DNA of 64,000 bases from Haloarcula limicola (GCF_010119205.1 NZ_WRXM01000003.1:62001-126000), one strand, 5' to 3'; positions 23,295-32,370 are shown, numbered from the stretch's first letter. Numbers and translations are program-made. The notes: generated by a model from the letters alone, not told the origin.

Positions 23295-23867
23295 TCACTG
23301 CCGCTCGGCGGTGTTCGCCGCTTCGATCCGGTAGCGGTGGTCGAAGGGGTCGAAGGCGTACCAGAGGCCGAGATGGAGCGCGAGCGCCGTCGCCAGCAGG
23401 ACGGCGTTCGCCCAGATCGAGTTGTAGTACAGGACGTCGACCGACCACGGCTTGGCGAAGAACGGCCAGAACGGGTTGACCGGCGGGGCGATGTCGGGGG
23501 CCGAGAGCATATCGGCGAACAGGTGGCTTGTCCCACCGAGGGCGAACGCGCCGGTCACGAACAGGAACAGGCTCGTGCTATCGAAGCGGTCCCCTCTGGT
23601 CAGACTGTCGATTCGGTTTCGCAGTATCGGCGTGACGAGCGCCCCCACTACGACGCTGACGGCGGTCACGAACAACAGCGTATGTGTGACGCCGTGGTGG
23701 CTGATCGCCTGTGGGAAGACGTTCGACAGCACCAAGTCCACGTCGGGAAGCATCGCGGTCGTCGTCGTGAGCGCGATGAACACGATGCTGACTCGACCGT
23801 CCCAGACGAACCACGCCGGGACGGCGAACAACAACCCGAAAGCGATGTGTCCCATGACGTCTACCAT
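23295..23867 (-). CDS. Membrane-bound metal-dependent hydrolase (YdjM/DUF457 family)
   Basis: A 190-residue protein with four or five membrane helices. Family hallmarks are MGHIAFGLLFAVP at the N-terminus, TTAMLPDVDLVLSNVFP, HHGVTHTLLFV and GTSHLFADMLSAPD, which supply the conserved His and Asp metal ligands. The function of this family is not settled; members are linked to phospholipid or DNA-damage responses in bacteria. A palindromic CTTGCA element (23904-23921) lies about 40 bases upstream. Confidence 0.8.
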   Translation of the reverse strand: MVDVMGHIAFGLLFAVPAWFVWDGRVSIVFIALTTTTAMLPDVDLVLSNVFPQAISHHGVTHTLLFVTAVSVVVGALVTPILRNRIDSLTRGDRFDSTSLFLFVTGAFALGGTSHLFADMLSAPDIAPPVNPFWPFFAKPWSVDVLYYNSIWANAVLLATALALHLGLWYAFDPFDHRYRIEAANTAERQ

Positions 23868-23903
23868 CGTCAGAATAGACTAGCGCTCGTCAGGTATGGC
23901 TGG

Positions 23904-23921
23904 GGCTTGTAAATGCAAGCC
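23904..23921. promoter_or_regulatory. Palindrome GGCTTGTAAATGCAAGCC
   Basis: This 18-base sequence has arms GGCTTG and CAAGCC around a six-base AT-rich centre. It lies 37-54 bases before the ATG of the membrane hydrolase gene (minus strand). It is a likely promoter or operator element, and its arms share CTTGCA with elements ahead of other genes in the window. Confidence 0.4.
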
Positions 23922-24081
23922 AAAATTCACGCCCGTGATGGTCTCGAAGCCGCCGGATTCGACGGCGTCCGCGCCGGGAGCGGTCGCTCGCCGTTCGAGA
24001 CACGAGTTACGCAGCGGCGGACGTCGGCACGGTGGCGACGCGCCCGCGTCAGGACGCGTCGCTCTGCCGTGCACCGAGAGA

Positions 24082-24552
24082 TCAGGAGTCGTCTTCGTCG
24101 TCGGAGTCGTCTCCGTCGGTCGCAGACTCTGTCTCGGTATCGACTTCGTCGTCCTCGGACTGCTCGGTTTCGTCCTCGGCGGTCAAATTCGACGCGTCGT
24201 CGTCGCTCGACAGGTCGTCGTCTAGGGACGAACTCTCGACTTCCTCCTGTTCGTTCCCTCGTCGCCGGTTCGCCAGATACGCCGTCGATGCGACGGCGAC
24301 AACGACGGCGAGCAATCTCGCCCACGAGGACCCGGACGACGAAGATTCGCTCTCCGTCTCGTCGTCTGTCACTTCCACCGCTGACTGACTGTCGCTCTCG
24401 TGCTCCGCCAGCGCTTCGGCGACGCCCTCTTTGACGGCGGCCTTTATCTCCTCGGCTTCCAGGTTCGACCCGTTCCGTGACTGCAGCTCTTCCTCGACGA
24501 CCGACGCGATGGGCCGTAGCACTTCCGAGATCTGTGAAGTCTTCTTAGACAT
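24082..24552 (-). CDS. Small acidic membrane-anchored protein
   Basis: A 156-residue protein starting MSKKTSQIS; the ATG at 24552 is chosen over an upstream frame because the CTTGCAGG element lies at 24591-24610. Residues 1-55 are helical (SEVLRPIASVVEEELQSRNG, IKAAVKEGVAEALAEHE). One membrane helix follows at about 78-95 (WARLLAVVVAVASTAYLAN). The C-terminal 60 residues are a very acidic disordered tail. The family is unknown. The layout resembles the small helical membrane protein at 9280. Confidence 0.55.
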   Translation of the reverse strand: MSKKTSQISEVLRPIASVVEEELQSRNGSNLEAEEIKAAVKEGVAEALAEHESDSQSAVEVTDDETESESSSSGSSWARLLAVVVAVASTAYLANRRRGNEQEEVESSSLDDDLSSDDDASNLTAEDETEQSEDDEVDTETESATDGDDSDDEDDS

Positions 24553-24590
24553 CGTGGCTAAACACTCGCCTGCCCGCCCGAAGTCATCTG

Positions 24591-24610
24591 GCCCTGCACC
24601 TGCAAGCGCT
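24591..24610 (-). promoter_or_regulatory. CTTGCAGGTGCAGG promoter element
   Basis: Read on the minus strand: GCGCTTGCAGGTGCAGGGC, with two GCAGG units seven bases apart. It lies 39-58 bases before the ATG at 24552. It matches in form and distance the element upstream of the gene at 9280-9537. Confidence 0.4.
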
Positions 24611-24740
24611 CGTTCGCGGCCGCTCACGCGCTCACGAGAGCGGTTTGAGACGCGTGGCGTGGCGGTCTCCGTCGTCCGCTGGCCCGACTGCTTCGTGTGC
24701 AAGGGTGACCGCTTTCTCCGTCGGGGACGGAGGGAGAGAC

Positions 24741-25520
24741 ATGAACGTCCGTCCCGCGACAGTCGACGACCGAGAGGGCATTCGAGAGACCGCCGAACGG
24801 TCGTTTCGCGCCTCGTACGCGCTGAGCCCCCAGCATATCGAGACGATCATCGAGGCCGACTTCGGTCCCGAAGAGCTCTCGAACCGGATAGATACGGACG
24901 AGGAACGCCTGCTCGTCGCCGAAGGAGTCGACGACGAAGCGGTAGAGACCTCCCCGGTCGGGTTCGCCGAGACCACAGGCGAGGGGGAGCTCCGCTGGCT
25001 TCACGTCCATCCGGCGGCTCGCGGACGCGGTATCGGTCACTCGCTCGTCGAGGGCCTACAGGACGAACTCGACGGCGACTCGACTCGACTCACGGCCCGA
25101 CTGCTCGAAAGCGCCCGGGAGGGGAACCAGTTCCTCCAGCGGTTCGACCTCTACCAGACGGATACCGAGACCATCGAGATCGGGTCCGTGGAGTTCACTC
25201 TGCAGCGGTACACGCAACAGGAAGAGGAGCAGGTACAGGCGGAAAAAGAGGACGAGGAGGCCGACGCTCCGGAGGTCGAGATCCCCGACGAAGTCACGCT
25301 CGGCGGACAGCAGCGGTCGGTCGACGGCGACGCCGAACTCTCGGGGACGCGGTCGCCGTTCTTCCCCGTCTACGACGACGCCGAGTCCGAGCACCGGGCG
25401 GGATACTTCTGCTCGCAGTGTGGCGGCACCGACGTGACCGGCGACGGCCTCGACCGCCTGAAGTGCAACGAGTGTGGCAACACCCATCGGCCGGACGACT
25501 GGGACCCGGCGTACCTCTGA
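24741..25520 (+). CDS. GNAT acetyltransferase with C-terminal zinc ribbon
   Basis: A 259-residue protein. Residues 1-145 are a GNAT N-acetyltransferase fold: NVRPATVDDREGIRETAERS, LRWLHVHPAARGRGIGHSLV (the acetyl-CoA pyrophosphate loop motif RGRGIG) and NQFLQRFDLYQTD. A low-complexity acidic linker (about 155-185) follows. The C-terminus has CSQCGGTDVTGDGLDRLKCN and ECGN, a four-cysteine zinc ribbon. The ribbon could bind nucleic acid or protein targets, for example ribosomal or ribosome-bound substrates. Substrate unknown. Confidence 0.8.
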   Translation: MNVRPATVDDREGIRETAERSFRASYALSPQHIETIIEADFGPEELSNRIDTDEERLLVAEGVDDEAVETSPVGFAETTGEGELRWLHVHPAARGRGIGHSLVEGLQDELDGDSTRLTARLLESAREGNQFLQRFDLYQTDTETIEIGSVEFTLQRYTQQEEEQVQAEKEDEEADAPEVEIPDEVTLGGQQRSVDGDAELSGTRSPFFPVYDDAESEHRAGYFCSQCGGTDVTGDGLDRLKCNECGNTHRPDDWDPAYL

Positions 25521-25630
25521 GCCCCGGCGGCGCGGAGGTACACGGAGGTCGAATCCCACCGCTCGCTTTCTCTCGCAAGGGCTAGATTCCCGAGGACGGC
25601 GGCCGACGTCTCACTCGACAGAGAGTACCT

Positions 25631-26584
25631 ATGACAGAGATCGGCTACACCCTATCGAGCGAAGAGCACGGACCGAACGACCTCGTCGACCACGCGCGGA
25701 AAGCGGAGGAGATCGGCTTCGACTTCCTCTCTATCTCCGACCACTACCACCCGTGGGTCCCCGAGCAGGGCGACGCGCCGTTCGTCTGGTCCACCCTCGG
25801 CGGCGTCGCCGAGGCGACGACGGACGTCGACGTCGGGATCGGCGTCTCCGCGCCCATCATGCGCATCCACCCGGCCCTCTACGCGCAGGCCAGCGCGACG
25901 GCGGCGACGATGTTCGAGGGCCGCGAGTTCTACGCCGGGGTCGGCACCGGCGAGAGCCTGAACGAGCACATCTACGGCGACCACTGGCCCGAACACGCGG
26001 TCCGCCTGGAGATGTTAGAGGAGGCCGTCGACGTAATTCGCTCGCTCTGGACGGGCGAGGAGGTCAGCCACCGCGGCGAGCACTACACCGTCGAGAACGC
26101 CCAGCTGTTCACCCTTCCCGAGGAGACGCCGCCCATCTGCGTCTCGGCGTACGGCCCGCGCGCCGCGCAGGCGGCGGCCGACGTCGGCGACGGTTTCTGG
26201 GCGGTCGGCCCGCAGGACACCGTCGAGACATGGGAGGAGAACGGCGGCGAGGGGCCGCGGTTCTGCCAACTCACGGCCTGCGTCGCAGACAGCGAGGAGG
26301 AGGCGGTCTCGACAGCCCACGAGCAGTGGCCCAACTCCGGCCTCGCCGGCGAGATGACCGCCATCCTCCCGACGCCGAGCCACTTCGAGCAGGCCACCGA
26401 GATGGTCTCCGAGGACGACATCGCCGAGAGCTCGATGCTCTGCGGGCCGGACGCCCAGCCGCACATCGACAGCATCCAGCGGGCGATCGACGCGGGTTAC
26501 GACCACGTCTACGTCCATCAGGTCGGCGACGACCAAGACGCGCTGTTCGAGCTCTACGAGGAGGAAGTCCTCCCGTCGTTCTAG
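25631..26584 (+). CDS. F420-dependent LLM oxidoreductase (TIGR03557-like)
   Basis: A 317-residue protein of the luciferase-like family close to F420-dependent glucose-6-phosphate dehydrogenase (TIGR03557 group). Motifs are IGYTLSSEEHGPNDLVDHAR, FLSISDHYHPWVPEQGDAPF, VWSTLGGVAEAT, GTGESLNEHIYGDHWPE and ICVSAYGPRAAQAAADVGDG. Haloarchaea make coenzyme F420 and carry several members of this group. The substrate is uncertain; a sugar phosphate is one option, but the haloarchaeal branch is uncharacterised. It is a single gene with its own promoter region. Confidence 0.85.
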   Translation: MTEIGYTLSSEEHGPNDLVDHARKAEEIGFDFLSISDHYHPWVPEQGDAPFVWSTLGGVAEATTDVDVGIGVSAPIMRIHPALYAQASATAATMFEGREFYAGVGTGESLNEHIYGDHWPEHAVRLEMLEEAVDVIRSLWTGEEVSHRGEHYTVENAQLFTLPEETPPICVSAYGPRAAQAAADVGDGFWAVGPQDTVETWEENGGEGPRFCQLTACVADSEEEAVSTAHEQWPNSGLAGEMTAILPTPSHFEQATEMVSEDDIAESSMLCGPDAQPHIDSIQRAIDAGYDHVYVHQVGDDQDALFELYEEEVLPSF

Positions 26585-26895
26585 GCCGACGCGTCGGCTC
26601 CTTTCGGCACTTCTCGGTACCGCTCGGTCGCTAGACCGCTAGACGTGGCCCTTGTATTCGTGGACACGCCGGTAGACCTCGCGGAGCACGCGATTCGAGA
26701 GCCGGGTTCAGGACGACGAGGCGTTCGCCCACTGTCTCGGTCGGTAGTGTCGGAGTCAGGGTCTCGTCTCTGTCTCAGCGGTCGGTCTCGCTCCTTTCCA
26801 GTCCGTCAGTCCGCGTGCGTCGGCTCGCTATCTGTTGTGTAGCTTCCGTACTACCGCTTCGCGTTCCTCGGGCTCCAGAACCGCTACTACGACTT
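26585..26895. other. Gene-free spacer
   Basis: These 311 bases contain no supported gene. A short open frame (26645-26842) starts with GTG and its product lacks the acidic composition seen in neighbouring genes. Near 26840-26895 a stretch could encode a short fragment on either strand, possibly decayed coding sequence. Confidence 0.3.
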
Positions 26896-27720
26896 TCAGT
26901 TCACACTACTCGCTTCGGGTTCGCCAGAGAAGTCGGTGCGGTCGGCGTCGATCGCGTTGACGACGGCACCGAGCAGCAGGACGACGCCGCTGAAGTACAG
27001 CCACGTGACGAGCAAGAGGATGCTCGCGATGAGGTTGCCGTCGCTCCCGGTCAGGGAGACATATACCTGAAACAGCACCTGTAAGAGCATCCAACCGACG
27101 GCCGCGACGACCGTTCCCGGGAGGACGTCCCGCGGCTCGACGTCGATGTCCGGGAACAGGTAGTACATCGGGAAGAAAGCGATACAGAGGCCGAGGGCGA
27201 GGATCAGCGGCACCGCGAATCCGATGAACGGGACGAACGAGAAGAACGCGACGACGCTGGTGGCACCGACCATCGCGACGATGCCGAGCGTGAGCGTGAG
27301 CAGCATCAGGAGGCTCTTCTTGAGCTGGCCGACGAACGACTCCCTGCCGGTCGTCTCGTAGATCTCCGAGAACGCGGTGTCGAGCCCGCGGAACACCTTG
27401 ATCGCACCCCAGACGAGCGTGAGCACGCCGATGACCGACGCGGTGATCGTCGAGCCGGTTCCGGCACCGCTCTGTTGGTCTATCATCACCTCGATGACGC
27501 CGCCGACCGACGGGGAGACGTTGTCGGTGGTGACCTCGACGATTCGCTGCTGCAGCTCCGGCGCGCCGAAGACCGAGACCGCGAGGAAGAAGAACATGAG
27601 CAGCGGCACGAGCGAGACGAACGCGCTGTAGGCGATACTACCGGCGAGGAAGGTCACGTTCTTCTCGCTGAAGACGTCCTTGACCGCCTTCGCTTGCGAG
27701 ACGACCGATTGGGTGTCCAT
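26896..27720 (-). CDS. YihY/BrkB-family membrane protein
   Basis: A 274-residue protein with six membrane helices, of the YihY (BrkB, formerly called RNase BN) family. Hallmarks are FLAGSIAYSAFVSLVPLLMF, VWGAIKVFRGLDTAFSEIYE, FPMYYLFPDIDVEPRDVLPG and TWLYFSGVVLLLGAVVNAID. The family function is unsettled; an envelope or transport role is likely. The ATG at 27720 is chosen because the longer frame runs into the divergent promoter region. It diverges from the AIM24 gene. Confidence 0.85.
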   Translation of the reverse strand: MDTQSVVSQAKAVKDVFSEKNVTFLAGSIAYSAFVSLVPLLMFFFLAVSVFGAPELQQRIVEVTTDNVSPSVGGVIEVMIDQQSGAGTGSTITASVIGVLTLVWGAIKVFRGLDTAFSEIYETTGRESFVGQLKKSLLMLLTLTLGIVAMVGATSVVAFFSFVPFIGFAVPLILALGLCIAFFPMYYLFPDIDVEPRDVLPGTVVAAVGWMLLQVLFQVYVSLTGSDGNLIASILLLVTWLYFSGVVLLLGAVVNAIDADRTDFSGEPEASSVN

Positions 27721-27932
27721 ACTTCTCCTATCGCGCTCGAGCAGTTTTACTGCGGGGGCCGATGGAGCCGGACGTAGCGCTGCTATTCTTGCCGGTCCGT
27801 CTCCGATCGCTGCACGTCGCATCTCGACCCCGATACGTTCGTGCTCGCCGCTGTCCGATCGTTTTCGCCTGAAGGTTTTTGCCCCCGCTCTCCGAAGCGC
27901 CGTCTGGGTTGCCAATAGCCCTGAATTGTCAC

Positions 27933-28601
27933 ATGGAACTCGAGAACTTCATCAGCGAAAACGCGCCCGAGGAGAGTCAAGACACGTTCGAACTGGAGAA
28001 CAAGAAGCTACTGGACATCGACGTGGACGGCACGGTCCTGACGAAGGCCGGGTCGATGATCGCCTACGAGGGCGACCTCTCCTTTACGGGGAAGTCCTCC
28101 GCCGAGGGCGGTCTGACCGGCTTCATCAAGGGACAGATGTCGAGCGAAGGCACGCCCGTCATGGAGGTCGAGGGGACGGGTAACGTCTACGTCGCCGACC
28201 AGGGGAAGAAGATCCAGCCCCTCTCGCTCGACGAGGGCGAGTCGATCACGGTCAACGGCAACGACGTGTTGGCCTTCGAGGACAGCGTCGACTACAAGAT
28301 CGGGACCATCGGCTCGCTCAGCGGCGCGTCGGCCGCCGGCCTGACGAACGTCTTCCTCTCCGGGCCGGGGATGGTCGCCATCACGACCCACGGCGACCCG
28401 CTGGTGCTCGAACCGCCGGTGAAGACGGACCCCGACGCGACCGTCGCGTGGTCCAGCGACCTCTCGCCGAGCATCAACACCGACCGCAGTCTCGCGAACG
28501 CCATCGGCCAGTCCTCCGGCGAGACGTATCAGATGGCCTTCGAGGGATCGAGCGGCTTCGTCGTCGTTCAGCCCTTCGAGGAGACCGCACAGCGAGCCTG
28601 A
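27933..28601 (+). CDS. AIM24-family protein
   Basis: A 222-residue AIM24 (TIGR00266-like) protein with a beta-rich fold. Typical features are FELENKKLLDIDVDGTVLTK, GSMIAYEGDLSFTGKSSAEG, SLDEGESITVNGNDVLAFED and NVFLSGPGMVAITTHGDPLV. The function in prokaryotes is unknown; the yeast relative is a mitochondrial inner-membrane protein. It starts with ATG and has no signal peptide. Confidence 0.85.
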   Translation: MELENFISENAPEESQDTFELENKKLLDIDVDGTVLTKAGSMIAYEGDLSFTGKSSAEGGLTGFIKGQMSSEGTPVMEVEGTGNVYVADQGKKIQPLSLDEGESITVNGNDVLAFEDSVDYKIGTIGSLSGASAAGLTNVFLSGPGMVAITTHGDPLVLEPPVKTDPDATVAWSSDLSPSINTDRSLANAIGQSSGETYQMAFEGSSGFVVVQPFEETAQRA

Positions 28602-28700
28602 AACCCGACGCGAGTCGTGAGATCGTCGAACGAGCAACGGGTCGCTAGCACTCTCCGACTGGACGACAGGCCTTACTACGGTGGCACGCTATCTCGACGC

Positions 28701-29015
28701 ATGGACCCGAGCGCGGTCTTCGAACGCGCCGACGTGACGCGGCGGCCCGGGGACCTACTTCCGGGCGAGTCGGACGGGGACGAGAAGTGGCTCGCGACCG
28801 ACCCCGAGACCGACTGTCGCGGCGTCGGGCCGTTCGAGGAGGCGGCGCGGACCAACGTCGTATACGCTGTCGAGGCCTACCACGAGGAATACGAGACGCG
28901 CGGAGAGACCGGCCCGTTCTTGAGCGCCGGGCGAGACCAGACGTTCGAGATGCGCTGGCTGGACGAGGCCGAGACGACCATCGCCGACCGGCTCCAGGCT
29001 TTTTTACCGTTTTAG
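28701..29015 (+). CDS. Conserved-looking small soluble protein, unknown
   Basis: A 104-residue acidic protein. MDPSAVFERADVTRRPGDLL, WLATDPETDCRGVGPFEEAA and AVEAYHEEYETRGETG are visible, ending with IADRLQAFLPF. No domain is recognised. The start is the ATG at 28701, about 100 bases after the AIM24 stop. The composition is typical of haloarchaeal cytoplasmic proteins. Confidence 0.55.
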   Translation: MDPSAVFERADVTRRPGDLLPGESDGDEKWLATDPETDCRGVGPFEEAARTNVVYAVEAYHEEYETRGETGPFLSAGRDQTFEMRWLDEAETTIADRLQAFLPF

Positions 29016-29109
29016 GCCGACCTCCGCTCGGTGGCCCACCGTGACCGTTTCCTGAGAGCCGCCACGTCCTCGGTGTAGACTTATATGCGAAGGCGCACGA
29101 TTCGGAGAT

Positions 29110-30117
29110 ATGACACTCTACGCGCTCGAAGACATCGACGACGCGCTCGACGCGACGCGGGCGTTTCTCTTTCCCATTGACCGAACCCGGTGGATAAAAC
29201 TCGCCGTCGTCGTCTTCTTCGTCGGCGGTCCGGTCGCGAACTTCAACTTCTCGCAGTACAACGTCCCGGCGGAGCAGGGACCGGGAGGCATGCCCCCGAT
29301 TCCGGAGATCGGAACGAACGTCGTCCTCCTCGTCGCCGCCGTCGTACTGGTTGCGCTGCTGGTCGGACTCGCGCTCTTGCTGGTCGGTTCGGTCATGGAG
29401 TTCGTGCTCGTCGAGTCGTTGCGCCACGAGACGGTCGCGATCCGCGCGTACTGGGACCGGCGGTGGCGACAGGGCGTCCGCCTATTCGGCTTTCGACTCC
29501 TCGTGAACGGACTCGTCCTCGGCAGTTTCGCCGTCCTCTTCGCGCTGTTCGTGCTCCCCGCTCTCTTCGACATCGGGCCGGGTGCGGCCCCCGTCGGCGG
29601 GCTCTCGCTCGCGGGATTCCTGTTGCTCCTGCCGGTCATCGTCGTGTTGGCGCTGGTCGTCGGCATCGTCGATACCGTCACGACGTCGTTCGTCGTCCCC
29701 GTCATGGTACTCGAAGACCGGACCGTTCTGGGCGGGTGGCGGCGGCTCTGGCCGACGATGACCGGCCAGCCCTGGCAGTACCTCGCCTACCTCGTCGCCA
29801 ACTTCGTCCTCGCGGTCGTCACCGGAATTCTCGTCGCCATCGCTACCGGGCTAGCGGCGCTGCTGCTCCTGATTCCGTTCGGTTTCCTCGGCCTCATCGG
29901 ACTCTTGCTGTTCTTCCTCTTCGCACCATTAGGCGTCGGTGTCCTCGCGGTGGTCGGCGTCCTGTTCGTCCTCGCGCTCCTCGCCGTCGCCGCCCTCGTC
30001 CAGGTCCCGGTCGTCACCTATCTGCGCTACTATGCATTGCTGGTCTTGGGCGACATCGCCACCGAATTCGACCTGATTCCGGAGCGTCGCGCCGCCGTGC
30101 GAACGGAGGAACTGTAG
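29110..30117 (+). CDS. Polytopic membrane protein (DUF7544-like)
   Basis: A 335-residue haloarchaeal membrane protein with about six or seven helices. After ALEDIDDALDATRAFLFPID it reads RTRWIKLAVVVFFVGGPVAN, then long hydrophobic segments and a conserved-looking RVLGGWRRLWPTMTGQPWQY-like stretch (VLGGWRRLWPTM), ending FDLIPERRAAVRTEEL. The family has no known function. A TATA-like ACTTATATG (29079-29087) lies about 23-31 bases before the ATG and supports it. Confidence 0.75.
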   Translation: MTLYALEDIDDALDATRAFLFPIDRTRWIKLAVVVFFVGGPVANFNFSQYNVPAEQGPGGMPPIPEIGTNVVLLVAAVVLVALLVGLALLLVGSVMEFVLVESLRHETVAIRAYWDRRWRQGVRLFGFRLLVNGLVLGSFAVLFALFVLPALFDIGPGAAPVGGLSLAGFLLLLPVIVVLALVVGIVDTVTTSFVVPVMVLEDRTVLGGWRRLWPTMTGQPWQYLAYLVANFVLAVVTGILVAIATGLAALLLLIPFGFLGLIGLLLFFLFAPLGVGVLAVVGVLFVLALLAVAALVQVPVVTYLRYYALLVLGDIATEFDLIPERRAAVRTEEL

Positions 30118-30205
30118 CGGCCGAACCCCCTCTCTCGCTGTTGTCCATCCGCCGAGACGCGGCCACTTCGGGGCGCATTTACCCCTCGATTCCGTCGGTC
30201 GAGGT

Positions 30206-30823
30206 ATGGACCCCGACGACGTTCGCGAAGACTGGGCCGAGCGCTCCGGGAAGTACTCGCCCACGTACTACGCCGAGATCGGCCCGAACGAGGTGAGCGA
30301 GACGCTCGCCGACGTGCTCGGTCACTACGTCGCAGACGACGCGTCGATCCTCGAGATCGGCTGTGGCTCCGGCCGGCATCTCGCGCACCTGCTTCGGAAC
30401 GGCTACGAGAACCTCACCGGGATCGACATCAACGCGGACTCCTTCGACGTGATGGCCGAGAACTACCCGCGCCTCGCCGAGACGGGGACCTTCCACACCG
30501 GCGCGGTCGAGGACTTCGTCGGGGACGTCTCTGACGACGCGTTCGACGTGGTCTACACCGTCGAGACGCTTCAGCACATCCACCCCGACGACGCGTGGGT
30601 CTTCGACGAGATTTCCCGCATCACGGCCGACTTCCTCGTGACGGCCGAGAACGAGGGTAACAGCCCACAGCGCGGTCGGAACGAGGCGGACATCAGCTAC
30701 GTCAACGACGACTTCCCGCTCTTTCACCGCAACTGGAAGGGGATCTTCTCGGAGCGCGGCTTCGCCCAACTGATCCGCGAACCCACGTCTCGGGACACGA
30801 TCCGCGTGTTCCGGAAGCTCTGA
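30206..30823 (+). CDS. Class I SAM-dependent methyltransferase
   Basis: A 205-residue methyltransferase. SAM-binding motif I is ILEIGCGSGRHLAHLLRNGY, motif II starts GIDINADSFDVM, and DVVYTVETLQHIHPDD corresponds to motif IV. The N-terminus has WAERSGKYSPTYYAEIGPNE. Small-molecule methylation is likely, but the substrate cannot be inferred. It is followed convergently by the Tat lipoprotein gene. Confidence 0.82.
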   Translation: MDPDDVREDWAERSGKYSPTYYAEIGPNEVSETLADVLGHYVADDASILEIGCGSGRHLAHLLRNGYENLTGIDINADSFDVMAENYPRLAETGTFHTGAVEDFVGDVSDDAFDVVYTVETLQHIHPDDAWVFDEISRITADFLVTAENEGNSPQRGRNEADISYVNDDFPLFHRNWKGIFSERGFAQLIREPTSRDTIRVFRKL

Positions 30824-30829
30824 GGCCGA

Positions 30830-31894
30830 TCAGTCGTCCGGGTCGACGACGGCGAGTTCCACCCACCACGGAACTTCCCGCCAGTCGTCGCTGTCTTCGG
30901 ACGGCCCGACTCGAAGCGTCACGTCGAAGCGGTACGTCCCGGGCTCGAGGTAGCCCGAGGTCGCGTAGTCGTCCCAGACTGCGTATCGAGTGACGACGGC
31001 CTCCCCCGCGGAAAGCGCGGCCATCCCACAGCCGTAGGCGTCGTACGTCCGGCTGTTCGTCTCCTCCCGGTCACGCGTCCAGCGACCGTCGTCGCCGGGT
31101 CCGGGCGCGTTCTGCGCTCGATAGAGCCAGAGTCCCGCCGGAGTACTGCCGCCTCGACTCCGGTTGAACAGGTGACACCCCTCGCCCTCGAAGGCATCGA
31201 CCGCTCGATCCGCTCCCGTGTTTCGAACGCTCACGAGGAGCGTCGCCGTCGCATCGTCGGTGACCTCGCTCCGCTCCGTTACCGCGGTGAATCTGAGGTC
31301 GACGCCGGCCGGGACTTCGGCCGTATTCGTGACGTAGACGTATCGACTCGCCGATGGTTCGGGCGACGACGTGGCCGGTTCCGCGGGGGATTCCGCCCGC
31401 GAGAGCTCGATATCCGAGAGCGTCGCATCGAGGACGTACATCTCGTCTTCTCGACGCAAGTACGCGGCGCGTTCGACCCACTTCGGCATCGGAGCTTCGC
31501 CGTCGTACGCCCGTCGCTGTCGCTGGAGCGCGTCCTCGACGACCGCCAGCGCCTCGGGAAGCGCCCGTTCGGGACCGTCGGTGACGGTACGGTTCGGACA
31601 GGCGTCGAGCGTCTCGCCGTCGAGCGCGGCGGCGAAGGCGTCTCGAACGCCATCTGATTGCGCACCGTACTCGATCGGAACGACGTGGGTCCGCTGTTCC
31701 GCCGTCGGTGACACCCGCTCGGCCGAGAGAGTGGACTCAGATACCTGACACGTGCTCCTCTGCGTGTCACTCGATCCGTCGTCGAGAGTGTTGGTCGATT
31801 CACGGTCGGGGGTACCGTTCGGATCGGTCACGGCGGAGAGACAGCCCGCGGTTCCGGCGGCGGCGAGCGAGGCGAGGAGCCGGCGGCGATCCAT
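30830..31894 (-). CDS. Tat-exported lipoprotein, unknown function
   Basis: A 354-residue secreted protein. The N-terminus MDRRRLLASLAAAGTAGCLS is a twin-arginine signal with a lipobox cysteine at residue 18, typical of haloarchaeal surface lipoproteins. A Ser/Thr-rich linker follows. The mature part has a region with ERVSPTAEQRTHVVPIEYGA and a C-terminal beta-sandwich-like domain (ATLLVSVRNTGADRAVDAFE, LEPGTYRFDVTLRVG). Four cysteines in the mature part may form disulfides. No family is recognised. The ATG at 31894 gives the Tat signal, so upstream frame extension is rejected. Confidence 0.72.
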   Translation of the reverse strand: MDRRRLLASLAAAGTAGCLSAVTDPNGTPDRESTNTLDDGSSDTQRSTCQVSESTLSAERVSPTAEQRTHVVPIEYGAQSDGVRDAFAAALDGETLDACPNRTVTDGPERALPEALAVVEDALQRQRRAYDGEAPMPKWVERAAYLRREDEMYVLDATLSDIELSRAESPAEPATSSPEPSASRYVYVTNTAEVPAGVDLRFTAVTERSEVTDDATATLLVSVRNTGADRAVDAFEGEGCHLFNRSRGGSTPAGLWLYRAQNAPGPGDDGRWTRDREETNSRTYDAYGCGMAALSAGEAVVTRYAVWDDYATSGYLEPGTYRFDVTLRVGPSEDSDDWREVPWWVELAVVDPDD

Positions 31895-31986
31895 AGTTTC
31901 GACGTTCGCCGACGCGAAAAAGTGCTTTGTGGTGGTCGAGTGCAATGCGACTGTCTCCGAGCGGACGAATTCCGTCGCCGAGTGAG

Positions 31987-32193
31987 TCACCTATCACCGC
32001 GGAGCACGAGCACCAGTCCGAAGAGGACGCCGACGACGATGAGCACCGCTCCGCTGATGCCGTAGAGTTCCCCCGGCGTGTAGGTGAACCGATCGCCGTA
32101 CCGCATGATCGCCGCGGAGAGCAGGAGGGTCACTCCGGAACCGGTCAGGACGGTCGCCAGATCGAATCCGGCGGGGTTGCCGAGATCGGGCAT
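31987..32193 (-). CDS. Small two-helix membrane protein
   Basis: A 68-residue protein with two hydrophobic helices (TVLTGSGVTLLLSAAIMRYG and GISGAVLIVVGVLFGLVLVL) joined by a short loop with FTYTPGELY. The family is unknown; similar small membrane proteins are common in haloarchaea. A TTTGCAAGCACTATCC element (minus strand, 32224-32239) lies about 35-45 bases upstream of the ATG. Confidence 0.55.
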   Translation of the reverse strand: MPDLGNPAGFDLATVLTGSGVTLLLSAAIMRYGDRFTYTPGELYGISGAVLIVVGVLFGLVLVLRGDR

Positions 32194-32370
32194 ACGAGGG
32201 AAACGTACGTCCCCGAAGATAGGGATAGTGCTTGCAAAGAAACCGCTCGACCGCGTGGCGGAAGCGAGTCGAGAGTCAATTTCAGCCGACCGCGTGCATA
32301 GCGACCCTCTCGGGGCAGTAGACTCAAATAGGCTGCCACCGATAGACGACAAAACACGGTGTCTGAGTGA

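Noticed and set aside
26840-26900. Short minus-strand frame just after the BrkB gene reading like a protein C-terminus (EEREAVVRKLH)
   Set aside because: Only about 25 codons, bounded by stops on both sides and without a start; it may be a gene remnant but cannot be supported.
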